Assembly: GCA_030651305.1 (NCBI GenBank)
Contig: JAUSCI010000028.1
Location: forward strand, 24,633 to 88,632
Source of the DNA: Sulfuritalea sp.
GTDB lineage: Bacteria > Pseudomonadota > Gammaproteobacteria > Burkholderiales > Rhodocyclaceae
Length of the DNA: 64,000 nt
Reading direction: 5' to 3'
In this document: in pieces, positions 32,563 to 42,142 of the stretch
Layout of the letters: each line of letters opens with the position of its first letter
How positions within the stretch are numbered: position 1 is the first letter of the stretch
The notes under the pieces: generated by a model
What the model saw: the letters and a program-made list of their open reading frames with translations, nothing else
Databases searched by the model: none
What the model was told of the DNA's origin: nothing
Position numbers and translations under genes: made by a program

Positions 32563-33054
32563 TCAGAACACGCCCATGGCGAGTCCGGCGGCCAGCGTTG
32601 CTCCCAGTTCCCGGCAACGATCAAGGTCAGTTGCACTGATCGTTTTCGGGGCAAGAATTTTCTCCGGCGTTTGTGCGTGGGTACAAACGATCACAGCCTG
32701 GGCGACCGCTCGCAGACGCCAACCGGTGGCGATGCGGTCGATCTGCCGTACCGCGTTTTGTCCATCGCTGCCGGCGCAGACCAGCACTGCATATGGCCGG
32801 CCATTGATCCGCTCGAGCGCGGGGTAGTAGCAGCGGTCGAAAAAATCCTTCATGAGTCCGGAGATCGCCGCGAGATTTTCCGGCGTGGCAAATACGTAGG
32901 CATCTGCGTCGATCACGTCTGCCGCCTGGGCCGCGGAGGCATGCAACAGGCGCGTCGTCACTCCATTCTCCGCGGCAGCGCCGGCAAGCAGTGCACGTGC
33001 CATTTGTTCGGTGCCGCCGGTCATTGAGTGGTATACGACGAGAAGGGTTTTCAT
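32563..33054 (-). CDS. Flavodoxin-family protein (NAD(P)H-dependent oxidoreductase-like)
   Basis: A 163-residue flavodoxin-fold protein: LLVVYHSMTGGTEQMARALL is the FMN phosphate loop, ADAYVFATPENLAAISGLMK the typical middle segment, and VLVCAGSDGQNAVRQIDRI the third strand region. It probably binds FMN and shuttles electrons. It is convergent with lysC and divergent from the cyclase gene at 33180; there is no operon partner. Confidence 0.85.
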   Translation of the reverse strand: MKTLLVVYHSMTGGTEQMARALLAGAAAENGVTTRLLHASAAQAADVIDADAYVFATPENLAAISGLMKDFFDRCYYPALERINGRPYAVLVCAGSDGQNAVRQIDRIATGWRLRAVAQAVIVCTHAQTPEKILAPKTISATDLDRCRELGATLAAGLAMGVF

Positions 33055-33179
33055 CCTGTTGAATTATGCGCCGCTTGAGTCCACCCATGTCCATGCCGCT
33101 CGCGTAGGATTCAGTCTCACTGCCGGCTTTGCCGGAAAACAAGAACCCGCAATGGAATGTTCCATTGCACGCGCCCTTG

Positions 33180-34337
33180 ATGATGACGGAACTTATCGAT
33201 CCACGCACATTTCTTCTCGTTGCCAACCTGCTGGGGATGTTCTGCGCGTTGGTGCTGTGGGTGCAGGCAAAAAGTTTCCCCGACGATATCGAGGGATTGA
33301 ACGATTGGGCGATGGCGGTCGTGCTTATCGGAACCGCGTCGGGACTCGCTTCGATGCGTGGCATGTTTCCTGATGTTCTTGCCATCGTTGCCGCGAGCGG
33401 ATCACTCCTGCTGGGACAATTTTTGCTCATTGTCGGATTGCAGCGCTATTCGGGACAGCAACCCAAGTGGCGCCCCGCGCTCGACGGCATCGCTGCGGTC
33501 TTGATTCTGATCGTGTGGCTGACTTACGGTAGCCACAACTATCAGGGCCGCATTTTCATCATGGCTCTTGCCCATATTGGTTTGTTTTCCGCCGGGGCAG
33601 TTCTGGCATGGCGCGCCAGGCCGGCAGGATTTGGAAGTCGCTTTCTCTGCGCGTTTTTCTTGCTTGGCGTCGCGGTAGCGGTTTGGCGCATAAGCACGCT
33701 GTCAAGTGCGTTTGATCAGACTGACGACATCTTTGATCGCAACCTGATCCAGCAGGTGTATCTGGGAATGTTTTCGCTCGGCGTATTGGGTTTGTCGGTC
33801 GGATTCATTCTTCTGACCAACGAGCGGCTACGGTCCGAGCTGGAATTCATGGCAACGCGTGATCCGATGACCGGCGCGTTAAACCGTCGGGCGTTTTTCT
33901 CCCAGGCAGCTGTGGAATGGGCGCGTAGCGTGCGTGCGAATCGACCACTGGCAACAATTACGGCCGACATTGATTTCTTCAAGAAGGTCAACGACAAGTA
34001 CGGCCATCACGTGGGCGACCTTGTCATCAAGGATTTCACGGTTCGTGCCTCGCAACTGCTGCGACTGCCGGATATCCTTGCCCGTTTCGGCGGCGAAGAA
34101 TTCGTGATTTTGCTGCCCGATACCGGCATGGCCGAAGCCATGAATGTCGCGGAGCGTATTCGGCGCGAGATAGAAACTCATCGCAACAAGGCATTGCCCG
34201 CTTACACGGTAAGCCTTGGCCTGTCGGTAGCGCAGGGGGATGCTGGACAAGCTGCCGATATAGAGGCATTGATTGCCGAGGCGGATGCGGCACTTTACCG
34301 GGCGAAGCAGGGTGGCCGGAATCGGGTCGAGGTATAG
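33180..34337 (+). CDS. Membrane-bound GGDEF protein (diguanylate cyclase)
   Basis: A 385-residue protein with about seven hydrophobic segments in residues 1-215 (FLLVANLLGMFCALVLWV, VVLIGTASGLASM, AVLILIVWLTYG, FFLLGVAVAVW, GVLGLSVGFILL) and a C-terminal GGDEF domain: RDPMTGALNRRAFF, ITADIDFFKKVNDKYGHHVG and active site FGGEEF near 304. It should make cyclic di-GMP under membrane control. I chose ATG 33180 (MMTELIDP); a TTG reading from 33129 is possible. It is the last apparent core gene before the hipBA island. Confidence 0.87.
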   Translation: MMTELIDPRTFLLVANLLGMFCALVLWVQAKSFPDDIEGLNDWAMAVVLIGTASGLASMRGMFPDVLAIVAASGSLLLGQFLLIVGLQRYSGQQPKWRPALDGIAAVLILIVWLTYGSHNYQGRIFIMALAHIGLFSAGAVLAWRARPAGFGSRFLCAFFLLGVAVAVWRISTLSSAFDQTDDIFDRNLIQQVYLGMFSLGVLGLSVGFILLTNERLRSELEFMATRDPMTGALNRRAFFSQAAVEWARSVRANRPLATITADIDFFKKVNDKYGHHVGDLVIKDFTVRASQLLRLPDILARFGGEEFVILLPDTGMAEAMNVAERIRREIETHRNKALPAYTVSLGLSVAQGDAGQAADIEALIAEADAALYRAKQGGRNRVEV

Positions 34338-34438
34338 CCTTGGTCTGGCTTCGCAAGCTGCATATCAGCTTGATTGGGCAGGCTGTTGGCGATATTTTCG
34401 TTATCGCCAGCCGCGCCTTTGTGGTCCTGCTCGGTACG

Positions 34439-35731
34439 CTATCCCCTGGGCGGGGCGACTCTGCCTGTCGGAGGGGATGCGTCTTCTTGCACCGAGCAAT
34501 CGACCCCTGCAAATGAGCGCCGGATGTCTCGCCGGATAGACAGAAGATCGCCGCGATCGACAAACTGCTCGATCGTTTCGATATCGGCGCTTGAAATGCC
34601 GTGCCCCGCAAATAACGCCTTCCACGAATCGATCTGTTTTGCGACTTCACAGCAAATCGATCGAGCCTCCTTTTCTTTGAGCAGGAAGCGGGCATGCGCT
34701 GACAGCATGTTTGCCATATCGACGGTGGTGCCTGCGCTGCCGATGCTCATGGCCTGGGCACCCAGCCCGGTTAACTGGGGCAGTGCATCATAGGACTTGG
34801 AAAGCTTCCATTGGCCATCATGGAGTACCAGCGAGTGATTCTTCTCGTGGTCATCCGTGTTGTCCATGAGCGCATTGAAAATCATTCGACGGAAAAGCTC
34901 GCGACACCCGTTCTTTGCCTCCCTGGAGTCAGCCGTGCGCAGCCCGTCGGCGAGCAGCAGGTAGCTGTACAGATCCTCCAATGAAGCGTCCTGGGCGAGC
35001 ATCATGGTTTTCGCCGAGACGCAGTGAAGGCGCGCGTTGCCAACCCGATCAAATCGCCGGGTCAGAAAAACGTGTCCGCTCGGGATGCGCTTGATGTCGC
35101 AGTCGACGGCATCGATTCCGCATTCGATCTGCAGCCTGTTCGACGCATACTCGACCAGCCCTATGTCGGCGGGGTCGTCGGCCTGCGGAAATTTGGCGAT
35201 CCACAACGTCCCATCAATGACGACCTGGGTCTTTGGGCGAGCGCCACCAAGGGTCTTGCTCGGGCGAATCAGGCGGCGCTGTCTCTCGTCGACCTTTTCG
35301 CCTGCGCGGATCCGCCGGATCAGGGTATCGATTTCCTCGAGCGATTCGAGCGGAAGCGCCGGGGAAGATTCGCAGGGAATGTAGCGGGAATCGTCGGCAG
35401 AAAAGCCGAGCGCACCAAACCGTCCGTCCCCAGCCATGTAGAGGTAGTCGATGGGCGCCAGCCGCGCCGGTTTCTCGATCTTCCGAATCACAAGCTGACC
35501 CCACCGATCGGGGCAGCAGTCCTCCAGGAAAGGCGGCAGGCCGCGATCACCCAGCGGCAACCATTCGTTGCGAGCATTCAGCGGGTGAGGGCTTATCCAG
35601 CTCGCTGGAATTTCGCCATTGAACGCGAACACGCAATGCTTCTGGCCGGGCAGCAGATGGACTTCACCGATTCTGACCGGCGAAGCCGGATCCGCGAGCC
35701 ACCAGGCGGATAACTTCGCTGGCACGCTCAT
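34439..35731 (-). CDS. hipA: HipA-family Ser/Thr kinase toxin
   Basis: A 430-residue HipA. N-terminal subdomain VGEVHLL-type start (VRIGEVHLLPGQ), GDGRFGALGF, the ATP-loop region KTLGGARPKTQV then LWIAKFP, catalytic NTDDHEKNHSLVL and metal-binding LSKSYDALP. E. coli HipA phosphorylates glutamyl-tRNA synthetase and induces persistence; gltX lies about 800 bases away here, which may be coincidence. It overlaps hipB by 4 bases. The C-terminal tail is Pro/Arg rich. Confidence 0.88.
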   Translation of the reverse strand: MSVPAKLSAWWLADPASPVRIGEVHLLPGQKHCVFAFNGEIPASWISPHPLNARNEWLPLGDRGLPPFLEDCCPDRWGQLVIRKIEKPARLAPIDYLYMAGDGRFGALGFSADDSRYIPCESSPALPLESLEEIDTLIRRIRAGEKVDERQRRLIRPSKTLGGARPKTQVVIDGTLWIAKFPQADDPADIGLVEYASNRLQIECGIDAVDCDIKRIPSGHVFLTRRFDRVGNARLHCVSAKTMMLAQDASLEDLYSYLLLADGLRTADSREAKNGCRELFRRMIFNALMDNTDDHEKNHSLVLHDGQWKLSKSYDALPQLTGLGAQAMSIGSAGTTVDMANMLSAHARFLLKEKEARSICCEVAKQIDSWKALFAGHGISSADIETIEQFVDRGDLLSIRRDIRRSFAGVDCSVQEDASPPTGRVAPPRG

Positions 35732-36048
35732 GAGCGACAGCTCGATCGCTGCGCTCGACGGACGTCCATCGCCAGTGCCACGGAATCCTTCTCAGGGGCC
35801 GCCAGGGCGCCCAGGTCGGCCGCTTTCCCTGCGAGCCATAGAGCGACCGCATAAACCCCCATCCCAACGGTTGGATCACCCGTTTCCATGCGGGCAAGCG
35901 TCGGCACGGATGTATTCATTCGCTCCGCCCACGAGCGCAGACTTTCGCCACGGCGCTCCCTGGCAGTACGCAGGGACATACCCAGCCGCATCAGCGCATC
36001 ATGTGCGGCGAACGGGAGTGCGTCGTTGGAGTTCGATGGTCTGGACAT
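35728..36048 (-). CDS. hipB: HipB-like helix-turn-helix antitoxin
   Basis: A 106-residue XRE-type regulator: LGMSLRTARERRGESLRSWA and MNTSVPTLARMETGDPTVGM form the helix-turn-helix. It precedes hipA with ATGA overlap, as expected for antitoxin-toxin coupling. Starts at 36048 or 36054 are both possible. A long inverted repeat just upstream (36051-36092) should be its operator. Confidence 0.85.
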   Translation of the reverse strand: MSRPSNSNDALPFAAHDALMRLGMSLRTARERRGESLRSWAERMNTSVPTLARMETGDPTVGMGVYAVALWLAGKAADLGALAAPEKDSVALAMDVRRAQRSSCRS

Positions 36049-36050
36049 AC

Positions 36051-36092
36051 ACATATAATTGCACAAAACATCATTTATGGCAAACTATATGT
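36051..36092. promoter_or_regulatory. Inverted-repeat operator of hipBA
   Basis: ACATATAATTGC (36051-36062) and GCAAACTATATGT (36080-36092) are near-perfect inverted arms around 17 bases. AT-rich relative to neighbours and directly upstream of hipB, so it likely holds promoter and HipB site. Confidence 0.65.
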
Positions 36093-36133
36093 TACGTTTT
36101 CTATTCGGGTTGCAGGATTGATATACGCGCCGC

Positions 36134-36349
36134 ATGATGAATCCATGTGAGAAATTCACCGAGCATGACCTGCGAGCCAGGGTCGCGAGCGATGCCGAAA
36201 CCCTGGAGCGCGCGAGGCAGTTGATGACGCACTCCGATGCAAGGATGACGGACAGAGTCTACCGACGCAAGCCGAAACGCGCACTACCAGTTCGTCATTG
36301 GGCAAGTCGGTTTCCATCGGACGATTTCGTCTGGAAACACTTGTCATAA
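36134..36349 (+). pseudogene. C-terminal remnant of a tyrosine recombinase
   Basis: 71 codons beginning MMNPCEKFTEHDLRARVASD and continuing ERARQLMTHSDARMTDRVYR, then RKPKRALP. This matches the end of phage integrases: HDLRAK, the LGHS motif (here MTHS) and the nucleophile Tyr in DRVYRRKP. The N-terminal arm and the first catalytic Arg are missing. It is next to the 3' end of tRNA-Val, as expected for an integrase at its attachment site. Confidence 0.75.
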
Positions 36350-36359
36350 CCAGGTTTGA

Positions 36360-36434
36360 TGGTGGGCGGTACTGGGATCGAACCAGTGGCTTCCACCGTG
36401 TGAAGGTGGCACTCTACCGCTGAGTTAACCGCCC
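36360..36434 (-). tRNA. tRNA-Val (CAC anticodon)
   Basis: 75 bases with encoded CCA. Acceptor arms GGGCGGT and ACCGCCC pair, anticodon loop TTCACAC carries CAC, T loop TTCGATC. The 3' end faces the hipBA/integrase remnant, suggesting an attachment site. Confidence 0.95.
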
Positions 36435-36532
36435 GGAAAGAGGCGCGCATTTAACCACAAAGCGCCAGCGACGGTCAATCGAAGTGCCAGCGTGGCGTAG
36501 AATTCGCGACTTTCCCCGAGCTTTGAAACCTT

Positions 36533-37945
36533 ATGACGGTTCGCACCCGCTTCGCCCCCAGTCCTACCGGTTTTCTGCATATCGGCGGCGCTCGCACAGC
36601 CTTGTTCGCTTGGGCCTATGCCCGCCGTCATGGCGGTACATTCATCCTGCGCATCGAGGACACGGATGTGGCACGTTCGACGCCGGAGGCGGTGCAGGCG
36701 ATACTCGACGGCATGCAGTGGCTTGGGCTGGCGCATGACGAGGGTCCGTTCTACCAGATGCAGCGCATGGAGCGCTACAAGCAGGTAATCGCCGAGATGT
36801 TGGCGGCGGGCACGGCCTATCACTGCTATACGTCGAAAGACGAACTCGATGCCTTGCGTGCCGAACAGGAAGCCAGGAAGGAAAAGCCCCGCTACGATGG
36901 TCGCTGGCGGCCCGAGCCGGGCAAGATCCTGCCGCCGCCGCCGGCCGGCGTGCCGCCCGTGGTGCGTTTCCGCAATCCGCAGCAGGGCGCGGTGGCGTGG
37001 CAGGACCAAGTCAAGGGACGCATCGAAATCGCCAACGGCGAGCTCGATGACTTCATCATTGCCCGCGCCGACGGCACGCCAACCTACAACTTCTGTGTCG
37101 TGGTCGACGACTATGACATGGCGATTACCCATGTGATTCGCGGCGACGACCACGTCAACAACACGCCGCGCCAGATCAACCTGCTGCAGGCGCTCAAGGC
37201 GCCAGTGCCGCTGTACGCACACCTGTCGATGATTCTCGGCGACGATGGACAGAAACTGTCCAAGCGTCACGGCGCGGTATCGGTGATGCAGTACGACGAG
37301 GATGGCTATCTGCCGGAAGCGATATTGAACTACCTGGCACGGCTCGGCTGGTCCCATGGCGACGAAGAAGTCTTCAGCATGGAGCAATTCGTCCAATGGT
37401 TCGATCTCGATCACATCACGGCGTCCGCCGCGCAGTTCAACACCGAGAAGCTGAACTGGCTCAACGCCCATTACCTCAAGCTGGCCGATCCGCAGCGGCT
37501 CGCCGCCGAGGCGACGCGCCGTCTGGCGCGGCAGGGCGTGGCTGTCGCCGACGGTCCCGAGGTGGCGAGCGTGGTAGCCCTGTACCGGGATCGCATCGGC
37601 AACCTGAATGAACTGGCCGATGCCGTGCATCCATTCTTTGTCGCACCCAAGCCGAGCGCCGAACTAAGTGCCCAGCACTTTACCGAGCTTGCACTAAGGA
37701 GCTTGAGCGCGCTACGCGAGCGCTTGTCGACATGCGCCTGGCAGGCGGCCGAACTGGGGCCGGCGGTCAAGCAGACGGCTGCCGAATCGGGCCTGAAAAT
37801 GCCGCAGCTGGCGATTCCCTTGCGCGTGGCCCTGCTCGGGCTGCCTCAGTCGCCTTCGATCGATGCAGTGCTGGAGGTCATGGGCCGCGAGCGCGTGCTG
37901 GCGCGCCTGGCTGCGGTGTTGACGGCCGTCAACAAGCCGTTCTAA
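36533..37945 (+). CDS. gltX: Glutamyl-tRNA synthetase
   Basis: A 470-residue class I synthetase: [20 protein letters not shown] with the HIGH-type motif, [35 protein letters not shown] and the KMSKS-type [11 protein letters not shown]. It charges tRNA-Glu. The length is typical of the bacterial enzyme. It is convergent with mnmC, whose stop is only 3 bases away. The nearby hipA product may target this enzyme in other bacteria. Confidence 0.96.
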   Translation: MTVRTRFAPSPTGFLHIGGARTALFAWAYARRHGGTFILRIEDTDVARSTPEAVQAILDGMQWLGLAHDEGPFYQMQRMERYKQVIAEMLAAGTAYHCYTSKDELDALRAEQEARKEKPRYDGRWRPEPGKILPPPPAGVPPVVRFRNPQQGAVAWQDQVKGRIEIANGELDDFIIARADGTPTYNFCVVVDDYDMAITHVIRGDDHVNNTPRQINLLQALKAPVPLYAHLSMILGDDGQKLSKRHGAVSVMQYDEDGYLPEAILNYLARLGWSHGDEEVFSMEQFVQWFDLDHITASAAQFNTEKLNWLNAHYLKLADPQRLAAEATRRLARQGVAVADGPEVASVVALYRDRIGNLNELADAVHPFFVAPKPSAELSAQHFTELALRSLSALRERLSTCAWQAAELGPAVKQTAAESGLKMPQLAIPLRVALLGLPQSPSIDAVLEVMGRERVLARLAAVLTAVNKPF

Positions 37946-37948
37946 AAC

Positions 37949-39871
37949 TCACGTGCCGCGGCGCAGGGCGCGCAGATGGAATCGGGCGGGATCAACCGCC
38001 CGCGCCAGTTCGCGCTCCATCGGCAGGGGATCGCCGTCCAACTGGCTGGCGAGCAGTTCTGCGGCCAGCGGCGCCCAGACCAGACCCCGGGCGGACAATC
38101 CCAGCAGAGCGTGCAGGCCGGCCAGGCGTGGCAAGTTATCAATCGTTGCTGCGTTGCCGGCAACTGCCTCCGTGTCGGGCAGGGTGCCGATCAGCGGCAG
38201 GCGATCCGGGGCGGTCGTGCGCAGGCCGACGCGACCATCGAGCGAGGTCGCATCAATTCCGCCGGCGGCGCCTGGCAACAGTTCATCCAGTCGCAGCAGA
38301 TTCCCGGCATGGTCTGCTGCGCGAATCATCAAATCGGTGTCGTCGTGGTCAAAGCTGGCGCCGACGCAGACCGCACCGGATTGCGTCGGCGTGATGTAGC
38401 CGGAGCGGCAAACCACGTGGCGCAGGGGCGGCTGCATGTTTTCAACAAATTGATCCGGCAGGTAGCTGATCTGACCGCGTATCGGCGTCAAGGGCAGCGC
38501 GCGGGGCAACAACTCATTGGCGGCATGGGCGTTGGCGAGGATGAGGTGCGGCGCGCTGGCCAATAGCCTGCCGGCGCCATCGAATGCCTGCCAGTCGTTC
38601 GCGATCTGCCGCAGGACGCTGACCGCTGTGTCGAAATGCGCATGGACCAGTTCGCCGGCGGCAGCCAGCAGGGCCGCGCAGACGCTGCGCGGACTGACCC
38701 AGCCGCCGCCGGGAAACCACCAGCCGCCGTGCGCCAGTGGCCGTTCGACAAGGGCTGCGGCAGCTTCGTGTTCGAGAAAGTCGGCAAAGTCGGCCGGCAG
38801 CTTGAGTTCCTGCACCATGGCTCGCTGCAGGGTTTCATGCGCCGCGTCGCGCGCGATTTGCAGCACGCCGCAGGGCGACCAGCGCACGCCGTCCAGATTG
38901 GCAAAGCGGCGCAGCGCATACAGATAACAGGCGCGGGACAGCCGCGCCGCCAGCGCATCGTCCTTTGCCATATGCGGCAGCAGTATGCCGGCCGGGTTGC
39001 CCGAGGCTTCCTGCGCAGGGGCCGCATGGCGTTCGAAGAGGTCGACATGCCAGCCGCGGCTGGCCAGCCGTTCGCTGATCGCGGTGCCGGCGAGTCCGGC
39101 GCCGATGACGATGGCGCGGCGCTCCTGGGGTGAGTGAGACACGCCAAGAGTCGGCGCTGGTGGTACGGCGATTTCAAGCCGACCGACCAGCATTTCGCGC
39201 TTTCCGCCAAAGCCGGGGCGGCGTTCCAGCTGCCAGCCGGCCTGTTCCAGCGCACGGCGCACTTCGCCGGCGACACTCCAGGTGGCCAGCGTCGCCTGAC
39301 CCGTGCAGAGGCGGGTGATCGTTTTGAGCAGGGCGGACGACCACAACTCCGGATTCTTTGCCGGGGCAAAACCGTCCAGAAAGATCGCATCGACGTTGGC
39401 TACGAGTTGCGGCAACAATGCCTGGGCGTCGCCAAACAGCAGCGTCAGGGTGAGCTTGCCGTCGTCGAAATGCAGCCGGTGAAAACCCGGCGTCAGCGGC
39501 GGCCACTGCCGCAGCAGTTGGCCGGCCAGGCCGGCCAGTTCGGGATAGGGCGCCAGCAATCCGGCTAGATCATCGCGGCGGAAGGGATGCTTTTCGACCG
39601 AGACATAGTGCAGTCGGCCGCTCACCTGTGACTTGCGCCAGGCTTGCCATGTGGCGAGAAAATTCAGTCCGAGGCCGAATCCGGTTTCGCATATGACAAA
39701 GCGGTCGGCGCCATGCCAGCGTGCCGCCAGGTCATTGCCGGCAAGGAACACGTGGCGGGCCTGAGCAAGGCCGCCGTGGGCCGTGTGATAGACGTCATCG
39801 TAGATTCTTGAGAACGGCGTGCCGTCGCCGGCTTCCGCGCGCTCGGCGGGAACCAGCGGCGATGGCGTCAC
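37949..39871 (-). CDS. mnmC: Bifunctional tRNA mnm5s2U biosynthesis protein MnmC
   Basis: A 640-residue two-domain enzyme. The N-terminal methyltransferase has FVICETGFGLGLNFLATWQA and DAIFLDGFAPAKNPELW; the C-terminal FAD oxidoreductase has AIVIGAGLAGTAISERLASR and TQSGAVCVGASFDHDD. It converts cmnm5(s2)U to mnm5(s2)U in the tRNA wobble position. The start is GTG 39871, 7 bases after the lysS stop. The interdomain linker (about residues 234-242, VPPAPTLGV) is encoded by a copy of the interspersed repeat. Confidence 0.94.
   Translation of the reverse strand: MTPSPLVPAERAEAGDGTPFSRIYDDVYHTAHGGLAQARHVFLAGNDLAARWHGADRFVICETGFGLGLNFLATWQAWRKSQVSGRLHYVSVEKHPFRRDDLAGLLAPYPELAGLAGQLLRQWPPLTPGFHRLHFDDGKLTLTLLFGDAQALLPQLVANVDAIFLDGFAPAKNPELWSSALLKTITRLCTGQATLATWSVAGEVRRALEQAGWQLERRPGFGGKREMLVGRLEIAVPPAPTLGVSHSPQERRAIVIGAGLAGTAISERLASRGWHVDLFERHAAPAQEASGNPAGILLPHMAKDDALAARLSRACYLYALRRFANLDGVRWSPCGVLQIARDAAHETLQRAMVQELKLPADFADFLEHEAAAALVERPLAHGGWWFPGGGWVSPRSVCAALLAAAGELVHAHFDTAVSVLRQIANDWQAFDGAGRLLASAPHLILANAHAANELLPRALPLTPIRGQISYLPDQFVENMQPPLRHVVCRSGYITPTQSGAVCVGASFDHDDTDLMIRAADHAGNLLRLDELLPGAAGGIDATSLDGRVGLRTTAPDRLPLIGTLPDTEAVAGNAATIDNLPRLAGLHALLGLSARGLVWAPLAAELLASQLDGDPLPMERELARAVDPARFHLRALRRGT
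39145..39171 (+). repeat. Interspersed repeat inside mnmC, copy 7
   Basis: CAAGAGTCGGCGCTGGTGG followed by TACGGCGA; one difference from consensus by eye. It lies exactly between the methyltransferase and oxidoreductase domains and encodes VPPAPTL on the minus strand, as in cheA and cheB. Confidence 0.8.
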
Positions 39872-39878
39872 CCCGGCA

Positions 39879-41399
39879 TTACTCCGGGCGCATCTGCGGG
39901 AACAGGATCACGTCGCGGATCGACGGCGAGTTGGTCAGCAGCATCACCAGACGATCGATGCCGATGCCGCAGCCACCGGTCGGCGGCAGGCCGTATTCCA
40001 GAGCGCGAATGTACGCGGCGTCGTAGTACATGGCTTCCTCGTCACCCGCTTCCTTGGCTTTGGCTTGCTGGAGAAAACGCGCCGCCTGATCTTCAGGATC
40101 ATTGAGTTCGGAAAATCCGTTGGCTATTTCGCGACCGACGATGAACAGTTCGAAGCGCTCGGTGATGTCCGGGTTGCTGTCGCTGCTGCGCGCCAGCGGC
40201 GAGACTTCGGCCGGGTAATCGATGATGTAGGTGGGATCCCACAGCTCGGCTTCGGTGGTTTCCTCGAACAGCGCCAGTTGCAGGCTGCCAAGCCCGGCGC
40301 GCGCCATGTGCGGTGCCTTCATGTCGACCCTGAGATCCTTGAGTTTTTGCCGCAGCCAGTCGACATCGTTGAGTTGTTCGAACGTGTATCCGGGGTGGTA
40401 GTGATGAATGGCGCCGACGATGGTCAGCCGGGCGAAGGGCCTGGAAAGATCGAGCGCGCGCCCCTGATACTCGAACACCTCCGTGCCCAGCGCCTCGCGG
40501 GCCGAGTGGCGCAGCAGGCCTTCGGTGAAGTCCATCAGCCGCTGGTAATCGGTGTAGGCCTCGTAGAACTCCATCATGGTGAATTCAGGGTTGTGGCGCG
40601 GGCTGAGTCCTTCGTTGCGGAAGTTGCGATTGACCTCGAACACCTTCTCGAAGCCGCCGACCACCAGGCGCTTCAGATACAACTCCGGTGCGATGCGAAG
40701 AAACAACTGCATGTCCAGTGCATTGTGATGCGTGGTGAAAGGCTTGGCGGTGGCGCCGCCCGGAATCGGGTGCATCATCGGCGTTTCTACTTCGAGAAAG
40801 CCGTGATTCATCATGTAGTTGCGGATCGACTGGATCATTCGGCTGCGGGCGACGAAGGTGAAACGCGTCTGCTCGTTGGTGATCAGGTCCAACTCGCGGC
40901 TGCGATACTTCTGCTCGACGTCGGTAAGGCCGTGGAACTTCTCGGGCAGCGGGCGCAGTGACTTGGTCAGCAGGCGGATGACGTTGCAATGCACGGTCAG
41001 TTCGCCGGTCTTGGTCTTGAACAGCGTGCCTTCGCAGCCGACGATGTCGCCCAGGTCCCAGCCTTTGAATTGCTTATGAACGTCCTCGCCGGAAACGTCG
41101 TTGCTGACGAAAATCTGGATCCGGCCCGAAACGTCCTGAATGCTGGCAAAGCTGGCCTTGCCCATGACGCGCTTCAGCATGATGCGGCCGGCGATCTTGA
41201 CCTCGATCGGCGCGGCCTCGAGTTCCTCGCGCGTTTTGGCGCTGTAGAGTTCGTCGAGCTTGCCGGCGAGATTTTCGCGCGAGAAATCGTTGGGGAAGGC
41301 CTTGCCGGTGGCGCGCCACTGGGCAAGCTTTTCGCGGCGCTCGGCGATCAGGCGGTTGTCGTCGGCGGGCGTGGGGGTGGGCGGGTTTTGTTGAGTCAT
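39879..41399 (-). CDS. lysS: Lysyl-tRNA synthetase (class II)
   Basis: A 506-residue class II enzyme: OB-fold anticodon domain ([12 protein letters not shown] [18 protein letters not shown]), motif 2 [20 protein letters not shown], and motif 3 [15 protein letters not shown] near the end. ATG 41399 opens [20 protein letters not shown], a flexible leader common in this family; a longer reading to 41555 overlaps the toxin gene and is rejected. mnmC follows 7 bases after the stop, so the two are probably co-transcribed. Confidence 0.95.
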   Translation of the reverse strand: MTQQNPPTPTPADDNRLIAERREKLAQWRATGKAFPNDFSRENLAGKLDELYSAKTREELEAAPIEVKIAGRIMLKRVMGKASFASIQDVSGRIQIFVSNDVSGEDVHKQFKGWDLGDIVGCEGTLFKTKTGELTVHCNVIRLLTKSLRPLPEKFHGLTDVEQKYRSRELDLITNEQTRFTFVARSRMIQSIRNYMMNHGFLEVETPMMHPIPGGATAKPFTTHHNALDMQLFLRIAPELYLKRLVVGGFEKVFEVNRNFRNEGLSPRHNPEFTMMEFYEAYTDYQRLMDFTEGLLRHSAREALGTEVFEYQGRALDLSRPFARLTIVGAIHHYHPGYTFEQLNDVDWLRQKLKDLRVDMKAPHMARAGLGSLQLALFEETTEAELWDPTYIIDYPAEVSPLARSSDSNPDITERFELFIVGREIANGFSELNDPEDQAARFLQQAKAKEAGDEEAMYYDAAYIRALEYGLPPTGGCGIGIDRLVMLLTNSPSIRDVILFPQMRPE

Positions 41400-41439
41400 G
41401 ATCGTGAGCAAGCGTAAGAGTGGGATGAGAGATGAATTG

Positions 41440-41868
41440 TTAGCCGAAATAGGCGACATGCAAGCCAATGGAATTGGCGGCGTTGCGCATGACATCGTCT
41501 GCCGTGGCGAGTTCGTCCACCTGTTCGGCTTCGGCAATCGCCAGGTGCAGCGCATCGAGTGTGCGCAGCGGCAAATGGCCTAGCCGGTCAATCAGATGTT
41601 GCGCACCGATGAAATGCGCGTCTGCGCCGGGCTGAATGTGGAGCGCACCATCCTGAATGTCGATGCGAACCTCATCCATCGCCGCGCGTTCCTGCTTCGG
41701 GCTGAGTGTGCCTTCTCGGCGCTTGCGCGCAAGGCCGCTGCGCAGTTCGACCAGCGTCAGGCGGCTGATCGCAACGGGCGCATGGGCGACGAAATACGCA
41801 TCAAAATTATCGCTGTTGACCTCGGGGACATAGCGCTTCAATAACGCGCTGGTATCAACGTAGATCAC
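41440..41868 (-). CDS. PIN-domain toxin (VapC family)
   Basis: A 142-residue PIN-domain RNase: [16 protein letters not shown] with the first catalytic Asp, an acidic [13 protein letters not shown], and [13 protein letters not shown] with the second Asp, then [12 protein letters not shown]. It starts at GTG 41868, one base after the antitoxin stop. Family members cut tRNA or rRNA; the target is not predictable. Confidence 0.88.
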   Translation of the reverse strand: MIYVDTSALLKRYVPEVNSDNFDAYFVAHAPVAISRLTLVELRSGLARKRREGTLSPKQERAAMDEVRIDIQDGALHIQPGADAHFIGAQHLIDRLGHLPLRTLDALHLAIAEAEQVDELATADDVMRNAANSIGLHVAYFG

Positions 41869-41869
41869 G

Positions 41870-42100
41870 TCAGCCCCGACTGTCGCGGTCCGCCCGTATC
41901 AGCACCTCGCTGGGCGTTTCCTGGAACGGCATCTTGGCCCGAAACGCCGTCAGTGAGCGGGCTTTCGGCCGGGTCTTCACCGGTAGAATGCGGGCAACGG
42001 GTTCGCCACGGCAAACAACCAGCACTTCGTCGTCATCGGCGAACATCTGTTCCGGGTGGGACAGTCCTTCGCGCGCTTCGCGGATGGTGAGGGTTTTCAT
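41870..42100 (-). CDS. Phd/YefM-type antitoxin
   Basis: A 76-residue protein: MKTLTIREAREGLSHPEQMF is a prevent-host-death-type N-terminus, with VVCRGEPVARILPV typical of Phd antitoxins paired with PIN toxins, and a C-terminal toxin-binding tail. It precedes the PIN gene and has a perfect palindrome 13 bases upstream, where it probably represses its own operon. Confidence 0.82.
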   Translation of the reverse strand: MKTLTIREAREGLSHPEQMFADDDEVLVVCRGEPVARILPVKTRPKARSLTAFRAKMPFQETPSEVLIRADRDSRG

Positions 42101-42112
42101 GGTGGATTAGGG

Positions 42113-42142
42113 CTGTGACACAACAGTGCAATTGTGTCACAG
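42113..42142. promoter_or_regulatory. Perfect palindromic operator of the toxin-antitoxin operon
   Basis: CTGTGACACAA (42113-42123) and TTGTGTCACAG (42132-42142) are perfect 11-base inverted arms around CAGTGCAA, directly upstream of the antitoxin ATG. Confidence 0.75.

Noticed and set aside
39819..40961. Open frame antisense to lysS
   Set aside because: lysS motifs 2 and 3 are on the opposite strand over the same bases.
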